A stretch of 6,992 bases of DNA, taken from positions 1 to 6,992 of the forward strand of contig CAKUYM010000225.1 in NCBI GenBank assembly GCA_934716785.1, in the 5' to 3' direction. This document shows, one piece after another, positions 1 through 4,984 of this stretch. The stretch comes from an uncultured Bacteroides sp. Lineage in GTDB: Bacteria; Bacteroidota; Bacteroidia; Bacteroidales; Bacteroidaceae. The notes under the pieces are model-generated. The model was not told the DNA's origin and searched no databases. It saw only the letters and a program-made list of their open reading frames with translations. Both the position numbers and the translations under genes were made by a program. Positions within the stretch are counted from its first letter, which is position 1, and every line of letters starts with the position of its first letter.

Positions 1-1161
1 GTTTATGAGCGCAAGGTCAAAACGGGAGATATCGACGAGGAATTATTCAGGAAGACATACGAGGAACTGAATAAGAAGGCGGCTGAAGGATGGGGAAAAG
101 ATGACTATGATGATCCGGAACAGGCAGAAGAACCTCAACGGATACGTGACAACTTGTTCAAGTTCTCCGGAGCGAAGACGTATCAGGAAATTAAGGAGAT
201 GAATGACGCTCTTTACGACGAAAATGGCAAAAAACTATCTTATAAAGATTTCCGGGAAAAAGCACTGGCGATCAATAAGGACTACAATGAAAACTATCTT
301 CGGACGGAATTTGAAACGGCAGAAACAAGTGGCAGACGCGCCAGTGAGTGGCAAGAGTTCAAAGCGAACGCGGATATCATGCCTAATCTGAAATATGTAA
401 CTGCGGGGGATGAAAGGGTACGAGAGTCACATAGGATACTGGATGGCGTCGTAAAGCCTATTAACGACTCGTTTTGGCTGCGGAACTACCCGCCCAACGG
501 GTATCGGTGCAGGTGTTATGTCGAGCAAACGGATGAGCCTGAAACCCCTGCCACCCCTGTCGTGACGATACCGGATGCCTTTGCAAATAATGTAGGGCAA
601 TCCGGTGAAATATTCACTGTCGCTCACCCGTATTTTTCAATGCCTGACGAACACTTGGAAAAAATCAGGAAAGAGACGGAAAGAAGCAAATTATACGCTC
701 CTTATCACAATGATCCGGAATCGAAAGTGCTGATCAGCGACTTTGCCGATCCGAAAGACTTAGTGAAAAATGTCGAAAGCGCACGGGTGATTTCAAAAGA
801 GCTAAAGATGAAAGTTAAAATCCGCCCACATATCAACGAGGACGGGGTAAAGAACCCGGAATATTTGATTAACGAAAAGCTGGCAGACCTGAAGAACATT
901 CAGGGACTAGGCGGTATCAAAAACGGGCTGGACAGTTCACGTAAGCAGCAATGTGAGTACACGGTTTTTAACCTTGATGCATTTGAAAGTCTCAAGCCCG
1001 AAATGGTGCAGAACAAGTTAAATGGGATATATAAGCTATATGGGGACAAGTTCTCCGGACAGCAGATGATATTCATTTATAGTGGGAAGGCTGTGAAGGT
1101 ATCGTGGAAAGACGTGAAAGCCGGAAAGGTTACCAAGCTCTTAAAAGAACTTCAGGAGTGA
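1..1161 (+). CDS. MuF-type phage head morphogenesis protein with C-terminal nuclease-like toxin domain (5' partial)
   Basis: The reading frame is open from base 1, so the true start lies upstream; 386 residues are visible. A TTG at 154 is not needed as a start. The MuF/SPP1 gp7 minor head protein domain ends with its typical signature: DERVRESH (409-432), then ILDG, a W, YPPNGY, and CRC (508-516). Such proteins sit at the portal in the procapsid and help head assembly or DNA ejection. After a linker, about residues 240-386 carry a second domain. It has E at 775-777, NPEYLIN, and a DLK ending at 894, followed by an IKNGL...KQQ stretch. This resembles the PD-(D/E)xK layout of CdiA-CT-type tRNases found in contact-dependent toxins. 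MuF proteins with toxin C-termini are a known phage theme. The MuF call is firm; the nuclease call is inference from motif spacing. No obvious immunity gene follows; the next gene is gpG-like. Confidence 0.88.
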   Translation, partial: VYERKVKTGDIDEELFRKTYEELNKKAAEGWGKDDYDDPEQAEEPQRIRDNLFKFSGAKTYQEIKEMNDALYDENGKKLSYKDFREKALAINKDYNENYLRTEFETAETSGRRASEWQEFKANADIMPNLKYVTAGDERVRESHRILDGVVKPINDSFWLRNYPPNGYRCRCYVEQTDEPETPATPVVTIPDAFANNVGQSGEIFTVAHPYFSMPDEHLEKIRKETERSKLYAPYHNDPESKVLISDFADPKDLVKNVESARVISKELKMKVKIRPHINEDGVKNPEYLINEKLADLKNIQGLGGIKNGLDSSRKQQCEYTVFNLDAFESLKPEMVQNKLNGIYKLYGDKFSGQQMIFIYSGKAVKVSWKDVKAGKVTKLLKELQE

Positions 1162-1192
1162 CAGCCGAAACTGACACTCCTGAAGGGAGTTC
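1147..1192 (+). repeat. Strong hairpin spanning the MuF stop codon
   Basis: The arm CTTCAGGAGTG (1150-1160) pairs perfectly with CACTCCTGAAG (1175-1185). Past an A:A mismatch, CAG (1162-1164) pairs with CTG (1171-1173), closing a six-base loop. GAAC (1147-1150) can instead pair with GTTC (1189-1192). The MuF stop codon TGA (1159-1161) lies within the stem. There is no U-run after the hairpin, so it is not a classic intrinsic terminator. It could be an mRNA stability or processing element, a translational barrier between MuF and the gpG-like gene, or a Rho-independent pause site. The stem is directly visible; its role is not known. Confidence 0.7.
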
Positions 1193-1247
1193 TTGACCTG
1201 TTACAGCCGCGAACATTGCAAATATACAATTTTATTTTGAAATACAA

Positions 1248-1826
1248 ATGGAAAGGACTGAATTACCTGATTTTTTCAAAGAATTATCCACGCTGGTAGA
1301 AGATGCGCACCGCTATGCGAAAGTTGCGGGTGTGAACTTCTTCAAGCAGAATTTTCGCAGGCAGGGGTTTCTTGACACATCACTGACACCGTGGGCAAAG
1401 AGATCGATCACTATTGGTTCGGATCGCGGTGTATTGATACAAAGCGGAAAACTTCGCGACAGTATCCATGCAGTCAGTCGAGGAATAGACCGCGTTACTT
1501 TTCAGACTGATCCGCTGTCGTATGCCAAGATTCACAATGAAGGCGGGTATATTGTCGTAACGGAGCGAATGAAGCGTTATTTTTGGTTTTTGTATATGAA
1601 GTCGACCGGAGCAGTGCAAAAGAAGAAAAATGGCGAATTACGGCAAAACAAAGCCAATGCACGGCTGTCTACAATGGCTTCCTTTTACAAGGGTATGGCA
1701 CTTAAAAAGGTAGGCAGTAAAATAAGGATTCCCAAACGTCAGTACATGGGTGAATCTGCCACATTTATGAAGCAGCTGGACGCATGGATAACATCGGAGA
1801 TTGACAAACGATTCTCAAATATTTAA
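1248..1826 (+). CDS. Phage virion morphogenesis protein, Mu gpG-like (tail completion / head-tail joining)
   Basis: This 192-aa protein has the hallmarks of the phage virion morphogenesis family that includes Mu gpG and P2 gpS. A positively charged N-terminal region has a PW segment (SLTPWAKR, about residues 45-52). A conserved GVLIQSGKLRDSI block lies near residues 61-73, then YAKIHNEGG near 92-100, and a C-terminal IPKRQYMGES block near 161-170 before a final helix. An insertion rich in Lys and Asn lies between the last two blocks. These proteins act late in assembly, in tail completion or head-tail joining. The gene follows the MuF gene as G follows F in Mu, which supports the call. Start at ATG 1248: the upstream sequence is AT-rich with no Shine-Dalgarno, as is common in Bacteroidota. 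It is followed after 11 bases by the next gene, so co-transcription is likely. Confidence 0.85.
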   Translation: MERTELPDFFKELSTLVEDAHRYAKVAGVNFFKQNFRRQGFLDTSLTPWAKRSITIGSDRGVLIQSGKLRDSIHAVSRGIDRVTFQTDPLSYAKIHNEGGYIVVTERMKRYFWFLYMKSTGAVQKKKNGELRQNKANARLSTMASFYKGMALKKVGSKIRIPKRQYMGESATFMKQLDAWITSEIDKRFSNI

Positions 1827-1837
1827 TCAATATAATT

Positions 1838-2437
1838 ATGATTTGGACAGACTGTTACAAAGAACTGGTTGAAATAATCCGGGGCAAAAATGAGTTCCTG
1901 GCATCTATCCCGGATGAGTATTCCGAGCTAAGGGAACAGATGGAAAATACACCAGAGATTGAACATATTGACATGTGGCATGAGCAGGTCAGTTTTCTCG
2001 ATGAGGAACATCCGTTCCCGTCTCCGGCTGTATTCATTGAATTTAATACACTAGGCATCGAGGACGAAGGGTTACTCGTTCAACGGCTTCACACACAGAT
2101 TGATTTCCGGCTGTTTTACGAAACCTTTTCCGATACCTGTGAAGGTGCGGCAATGCAGGAGGAGGCGTTGTCCTTCCTTGATCTGTTGACATTGCTGGGG
2201 ATGATGTTACATGGGAAAGCGGGGAAGAACTTCGGCACGCTCCGACGTACCCATGTCGGACGGGAAGAGTCGGGGGGTGCGGGAAACTTGTACCGGATCA
2301 GCTTTGAATGTGAAATTATGGATTATACCACAATGGAGCTTGCAAGCCATGCCGATATAAAAGACCGTGAAATGAAAATTAGCAGTGGGGGCTTACCGGA
2401 GAAAGCGGAAGACGAAGAACCGCTGTATCATCTATGA
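1838..2437 (+). CDS. Unidentified phage structural protein, possibly neck / tail-terminator type
   Basis: A 199-aa acidic protein, 11 bases after the gpG-like gene and evidently in the same late transcription unit. It begins with an amphipathic helix (about residues 1-30). A strand-rich core follows, with PSPAVFIEF near residues 61-69 and QIDFRLFYETF near 86-96. A long hydrophobic helix (EEALSFLDLLTLLGMML) is followed by NLYRISFECEIMDYTT. The C-terminus is polar and charged. This alternation of helix, paired strands, helix and strands is reminiscent of tail-terminator or neck proteins such as the Mu gp36-37 region and lambda gpU-like folds. I do not recognise a specific family signature, so the structural role rests mainly on position. 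The coding sequence itself is secure: there is a long open frame with no competing gene. It converges on the minus-strand gene at 2446, with only 8 bases between them. Confidence 0.8.
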   Translation: MIWTDCYKELVEIIRGKNEFLASIPDEYSELREQMENTPEIEHIDMWHEQVSFLDEEHPFPSPAVFIEFNTLGIEDEGLLVQRLHTQIDFRLFYETFSDTCEGAAMQEEALSFLDLLTLLGMMLHGKAGKNFGTLRRTHVGREESGGAGNLYRISFECEIMDYTTMELASHADIKDREMKISSGGLPEKAEDEEPLYHL

Positions 2438-2445
2438 TACAACGC

Positions 2446-2703
2446 CTAAAAGCTAAGGCTTAGTTGACTTATATCGTCCTTTTTTGAGTCAGGCTTTTTG
2501 CCCTCTTTTAATTGTTCGTAATATGATAAATTCTCCGATATATAAAAGATTCGTTTATAGATGTAGTTCTGATCAAGGAAGAACAGGTCATGACTCATAC
2601 GCAAAAGAACATCCTCTAAGCGGATGCGCTTTTTATCATAAAGAAGGTAGAAAGTTTCTACCATCTTCCGGTCACGTATTTTGGTCATTTCAGGATTCCG
2701 CAT
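2446..2703 (-). CDS. Small helix-rich, probably DNA-binding (HTH-like) protein
   Basis: An 85-aa basic protein read from ATG at 2703 to the stop at 2446. A second in-frame ATG gives MTKIRDRKM and is an alternative start. The central part, IRLEDVLLRMSHDL followed by NYIYKRIFYI (about residues 27-56), has the look of a two-helix HTH: a LEDVLxxMS helix, a turn, and a recognition-like helix with Tyr, Lys and Arg. The pattern matches that of the divergent gene at 2933 (VSYIVAALSDKYLVSERKVYSLIKRF), suggesting distant homology. The C-terminal tail is Lys/Asp-rich and ends hydrophobic. It lies antisense to the late genes and has its own well-formed promoter about 20 bases upstream, so it can be expressed independently of late transcription. 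It may be a regulator or a lysogeny-expressed gene. No family is recognised. Confidence 0.75.
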   Translation of the reverse strand: MRNPEMTKIRDRKMVETFYLLYDKKRIRLEDVLLRMSHDLFFLDQNYIYKRIFYISENLSYYEQLKEGKKPDSKKDDISQLSLSF

Positions 2704-2723
2704 AAAAAAACATTATTATAGCG

Positions 2724-2754
2724 CAAATATACGGATTTCCAATGATTTGTCAAA
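2724..2754 (-). promoter_or_regulatory. Bacteroidales-type promoter for the minus-strand small gene
   Basis: On the minus strand, TTTG (complement of 2751-2754) is followed after 19 bases by TATATTTG (complement of 2724-2731). This is an exact match to the Bacteroidales primary sigma factor consensus, TTTG at about -33 and TAnnTTTG at about -7. The predicted transcript would start near 2716-2720, giving a leader of roughly 13-17 bases before the ATG at 2703. Both the match and its placement are directly visible. Activity is inferred. Confidence 0.8.
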
Positions 2755-2763
2755 ATTGAATAT

Positions 2764-2859
2764 AAGCCTGCGGGGGAAAGGCTATAAAAAGCCCCCAGCC
2801 TGTTAGTAAAGACGCCAATCACATACTAACAAAATGCGAGTAGACGCACAGCCGGGGGC
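2764..2859 (+). repeat. Cluster of mutually exclusive GC-rich stems (possible RNA switch)
   Basis: Several short arms can pair in competing ways. AGCCT (2765-2769) pairs with AGGCT (2779-2783), and GGCT (2780-2783) alternatively pairs with AGCC (2790-2793). GGGGG (2772-2776) pairs with CCCCC (2792-2796). The same GCCCCC (2791-2796) can instead pair with GGGGGC (2854-2859). TGTTAGTA (2801-2808) pairs perfectly with TACTAACA (2824-2831), which would disrupt the large downstream hairpin. Competition of this kind is typical of attenuators and riboswitches, but no known riboswitch class is recognised. The pairings are visible; the switching behaviour is inference. Confidence 0.5.
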
Positions 2860-2906
2860 AAAGACCCTTGCTGCGTCTACTCGCATTTTTGCTTTATGTG
2901 ATTGGC
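2814..2906. repeat. Large two-tier inverted repeat (12 + 18 bp perfect arms)
   Basis: The outer arms GCCAATCACATA (2814-2825) and TATGTGATTGGC (2895-2906) are perfect complements. After a 5x5 internal loop, the inner arms AAAATGCGAGTAGACGCA (2831-2848) and TGCGTCTACTCGCATTTT (2872-2889) are also perfect. The 23-base loop contains GCAA/TTGC, which can form a small extra stem. It ends 26 bases before the ATG at 2933, in the gap between two divergent genes. It could be a cruciform-forming operator, an RNA hairpin in the leader of the 2933 gene, a transcriptional insulator, a small non-coding RNA, or a recombinase or MITE-like footprint. No flanking target duplication was seen. Confidence 0.85.
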
Positions 2907-2932
2907 ATTGCAAAGATAATCAAATTTGTATT

Positions 2933-3175
2933 ATGAAGGTCATAGAGATACTAAACTTTAATCGGGAGCTCCTGAAAAAATTGCAGGATGCCGGAATACG
3001 GCTTGAGGATTGTCGCTATATCGATCTGTATGCGGATTATATGAAACTGTTAGGACATGGTGAGAAAGTGTCTTATATAGTCGCAGCATTATCTGACAAG
3101 TACCTTGTCAGTGAGAGAAAGGTATATAGTCTTATCAAACGTTTCCAAAGTGACTGCAAAACGTTTGCAGTGTAA
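2933..3175 (+). CDS. Small HTH-type phage protein, putative transcriptional regulator
   Basis: An 80-aa protein starting MKVIEILNFNRELL. An in-frame ATG at 2834 would add 33 residues, but that stretch lies inside the large inverted repeat and does not read like protein, so 2933 is preferred. Residues 1-40 form predicted helices. The C-terminal half, EKVSYIVAALSDKYLVSERKVYS (positions about 45-68), looks like a helix-turn-helix, with the ALSDKYLVSERKVY segment as turn and recognition helix and a basic LIKRF end. Mor/C-like activators of Mu have a similar short HTH at the C-terminus, but homology is not demonstrated. The protein resembles the divergent gene product at 2446-2703. It sits just upstream of the modification-like operon, so it may regulate that operon. 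This is inference from position and fold pattern. Confidence 0.8.
   Translation: MKVIEILNFNRELLKKLQDAGIRLEDCRYIDLYADYMKLLGHGEKVSYIVAALSDKYLVSERKVYSLIKRFQSDCKTFAV
3137..3166. repeat. Two AAACGTTT palindromes 22 bp apart (possible operator)
   Basis: The perfect 8-base palindrome AAACGTTT occurs at 3137-3144 and again at 3159-3166, exactly 22 bases apart, so on the same face of B-DNA. The second copy is embedded in a longer near-palindrome, CTGCAAAACGTTTGCAG (3154-3170). Both lie at the very 3' end of the HTH gene, just upstream of the operon that begins near 3245. A dimeric regulator could bind there. Because the copies lie in coding sequence, chance is not excluded. Confidence 0.35.
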
Positions 3176-3213
3176 ACGGCTTCATGTATCGTGCCGGATT
3201 GACAGCCCCGGAG

Positions 3214-3221
3214 TACTTTTG
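3214..3221 (+). promoter_or_regulatory. Possible -7 element (TACTTTTG) for the downstream operon
   Basis: TACTTTTG at 3214-3221 matches the Bacteroidales TAnnTTTG element and lies 24 bases before the ATG at 3245. A good -33 TTTG is missing at the usual 19-21 base spacing; the nearest TTGACA (3199-3204) is too close. If real, the promoter would be weak or activator-dependent, which would fit the palindromes just upstream. Confidence 0.35.
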
Positions 3222-3244
3222 TCCCGAACTCAAAATTATTAGTT

Positions 3245-3370
3245 ATGGGAAAATATACGTATAAACCGCAATATGGCGTTATCGTCATTTGCACAGATGA
3301 AAAGGAACAGCAGGCTATTTATGAACGCCTGAAAGCTGAAGGTTTAACTTTAAAGGTAGTAAGTGTATGA
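3245..3370 (+). CDS. 41-aa conserved-looking small protein, translationally coupled
   Basis: ATG 3245 opens a 41-residue frame, MGKYTYKPQYGVIVICTDEK..., ending KVVSV at the TGA of 3368-3370. The stop overlaps the ATG of the ABC-GNAT gene (3367) as ATGA, a classic arrangement for translational coupling. The composition looks like a real small folded protein: a strand (YGVIVICTD), an amphipathic helix (EKEQQAIYERLKAEG), then a strand (LTLKVVSV). That gives a beta-alpha-beta unit without a known motif. Small proteins of this look are, as I recall, common in Bacteroides genomes, but I cannot name a family. It may be a partner or leader peptide of the operon. Confidence 0.7.
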   Translation: MGKYTYKPQYGVIVICTDEKEQQAIYERLKAEGLTLKVVSV

Positions 3371-4521
3371 GAGTAGAAGTACGACACCATTGCAGCGATT
3401 TTGACAGCTATCGCGCTGCAAGGGTAAAGAGCCTTTTCAATGCGGAAAAAGGCTGTGATTGGGAAAAGGTAGCTGAATTGCCCATCGAGGACAAGGAATG
3501 GCAAATAGGTTTGATAGTCGGACCGTCAGGAAGTGGAAAAACCAGTATCGGAAGCAAAATCTTTAACGAGCCGATTTATGACCTTTACTCCGGTTGGGAC
3601 AGCAATAAACCTATTATTGACTGCATCGCTCCGGACGGGGATTTTAATACAGTCACTGGAATGCTTTCGGCTGTAGGTTTGGGTGATGTTCCGGCATGGT
3701 TAAGACCTTTCAATGTACTGTCGAACGGTGAGAAATTCCGCGCTGGTTTAGCTCGCTTGGCTTGCGAACGTCCGGAGCGTGCAGTCGTTGATGAATTTAC
3801 GTCCGTGATTGATCGTCAGATCGCGAAAGTGGGTGCAGCAGCATTCTCAAAAACTTGGAGACGTGGCAAAGGTAAGATTGTCCTTCTGTCCTGTCATTAT
3901 GATATTATTGAATGGTTGCAGCCGGATTGGGTGTACGATACTGCGGAGGCACGCTTTTACGAGCGTGACTGTCTTCGGCAACGTCCAAAACTCGAACTTC
4001 AAATTTATAAAGTCAGGGGAAGTGTATTCCCAAGACTGTTTAAACAGCATTATTATTTAGACTTGCCGTTGCCCGTTGCTGCGGAATATTTCGTAGGTTT
4101 CATTGGGAACGAGCCTGTCTGTCATTTGGCAGTAGCTCCTCTTTTTACAGCTGGTGCGTATCGCTCGACCCGCTTGGTGGTTATGCCGGAGTGGCAGGGT
4201 ATCGGTGTTGGCACTAAATTCTTAGCTGCAGTATGCGAATACCACCTGAAGGGGAATGGACGTTGCGGGAAAAAGCTACCTGTATTTTTCCACACTTCAC
4301 ATCCCCAGTTATGCGGAGCTTTGCGACACTCGAAGAAATGGGTACAAACGGGAGCCAGCCTTTATGGTTCGAATAAGGCGAGAAGTGCAAGTTCAATGGC
4401 GCGTTCCATGCAAAAGAGAGGGATAACAGACCGTTGCTCTACCGGGTTCGGCGGGCATTTTCGGGCAGTACAAGCATTTAAATATGTAGGAGAATATGAT
4501 AATCAAGATATTAGGAAATAA
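3367..4521 (+). CDS. ABC-type ATPase fused to a GNAT (Mom-like) acyltransferase domain
   Basis: A 384-aa soluble protein with two domains. The N-terminal ABC ATPase (about residues 40-205) has a Walker A GPSGSGKT at 52-59 and a compact signature-like LSNGEKFRA at 118-126. Walker B is ERAVVDEF (137-144, D142 and catalytic E143), followed by a D-loop-like SVID, and the switch His is H177 in LLSCHYD. There are no membrane segments, so it is not a transporter. The C-terminal domain (about 235-380) has the GNAT acyl-CoA pyrophosphate loop in RLVVMPEWQGIGVG (269-282), then FFHTSHPQL and KKWVQTGASLYG, reminiscent of the Mu Mom branch of GNAT enzymes. The fusion matches the architecture of COG2401 (ABC ATPase fused to a predicted acetyltransferase), recalled rather than searched. 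Likely role: ATP-dependent nucleic-acid or nucleotide modification. It overlaps the 41-aa gene by 4 bases and the formyltransferase gene by 26, indicating one operon. Confidence 0.88.
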   Translation: MRVEVRHHCSDFDSYRAARVKSLFNAEKGCDWEKVAELPIEDKEWQIGLIVGPSGSGKTSIGSKIFNEPIYDLYSGWDSNKPIIDCIAPDGDFNTVTGMLSAVGLGDVPAWLRPFNVLSNGEKFRAGLARLACERPERAVVDEFTSVIDRQIAKVGAAAFSKTWRRGKGKIVLLSCHYDIIEWLQPDWVYDTAEARFYERDCLRQRPKLELQIYKVRGSVFPRLFKQHYYLDLPLPVAAEYFVGFIGNEPVCHLAVAPLFTAGAYRSTRLVVMPEWQGIGVGTKFLAAVCEYHLKGNGRCGKKLPVFFHTSHPQLCGALRHSKKWVQTGASLYGSNKARSASSMARSMQKRGITDRCSTGFGGHFRAVQAFKYVGEYDNQDIRK

Positions 4522-4984
4522 GGACTCACAGGCTTACAAAATGGCGGAAGCCTGTGTGCGCGAGAAAGGTCACCGCGTTTGGAACGAAAGCACTGGAGTG
4601 TATGATCTAGCCATTGCCCCGCTTTTGACGGAAAAGGTGTCGGTGGAAGTGTTGAAAGAACCGCTTTACGGGACATTGATATTTCACCCGTCACCACTGC
4701 CGTATGGACGTGGCGCGTCTTCAATCAAATGGGCTTATAAACGGCAAGAGCCAATCACTGCCGCGACATGGTTTTGGGCAGATAACGGACTTGATACGGG
4801 TGATATATGCGAACAGGAAATAATCAAAATAGACTATTCAGCCCGTCCACGTGATTTTTACGAGCGTGATATTCTGCCCGCTATGGAAAGGACGCTGGTA
4901 CGTTGCTTGGATAACATTGAAATTGGGTATATACGGAAAATACCACAAGTGGAAAACTATTCAAGCTATGACAGGCGATTATAA
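4496..4984 (+). CDS. Compact formyltransferase-family protein
   Basis: A 162-aa protein with the formyltransferase fold signatures HPSPLPYGRG (64-73), SSIKWAYKRQEPITAATWFW, and DNGLDTGDI (96-104). These are shared with methionyl-tRNA formyltransferase, PurN and sugar-nucleotide formyltransferases, which use N10-formyl-THF. The N-terminal Rossmann-like part is short (about 60 residues, against roughly 100 usually), and there is no C-terminal substrate-specificity domain. The Asn of the usual N-x-H catalytic pair is Ile62 here, while His64 and the DxGxDTG block are kept. The enzyme may therefore have altered chemistry or a different one-carbon or carbamoyl-like donor. An AGGAG lies 3 bases before the ATG, unusual here but inside the upstream coding sequence. 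The gene overlaps the ABC-GNAT gene and the radical SAM gene, so it is translated in concert with them. A role in making a formylated or related nucleic-acid modification is inferred. Confidence 0.85.
   Translation: MIIKILGNKDSQAYKMAEACVREKGHRVWNESTGVYDLAIAPLLTEKVSVEVLKEPLYGTLIFHPSPLPYGRGASSIKWAYKRQEPITAATWFWADNGLDTGDICEQEIIKIDYSARPRDFYERDILPAMERTLVRCLDNIEIGYIRKIPQVENYSSYDRRL

Noticed and set aside
154..156. TTG as the start of the MuF gene
   Set aside because: The frame is open with protein-like sequence all the way to base 1, so the codon is an internal Leu and the gene begins upstream of the window.
1216..1239. TTG and TATTTTG as a promoter for the gpG-like gene
   Set aside because: The -7 element has one base too few for TAnnTTTG, and the spacing and distance to the ATG are poor; read-through from the MuF gene is simpler.
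2438..2480. Terminator between the converging genes near 2440
   Set aside because: Only 4-bp stems such as AAGC/GCTT are seen, with no U-run.
2814..2906. Insertion sequence or invertible-switch ends
   Set aside because: There is no transposase or recombinase, no flanking direct repeat and only a short loop between the arms, so a hairpin or operator is the better description.
2921..2928. CAAATTTG as a -7 promoter element before the 2933 gene
   Set aside because: The first base of TAnnTTTG differs, no TTTG sits at the right spacing, and it would leave a nearly leaderless transcript.
2834..2932. Upstream extension of the HTH gene to ATG 2834
   Set aside because: The added 33 residues fall inside the large inverted repeat and read as low-quality protein; ATG 2933 gives a clean MKVIEILNF start.
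4488..4492. AGGAG as a meaningful Shine-Dalgarno for the formyltransferase
   Set aside because: It lies in the coding sequence of the upstream gene, and the host type seldom uses such sites; it may be chance, so it is mentioned but not listed.
4851..4967. Upstream extension of the radical SAM gene to ATG 4851
   Set aside because: This stretch is the out-of-frame shadow of the formyltransferase coding sequence; ATG 4968 gives a normal short overlap.
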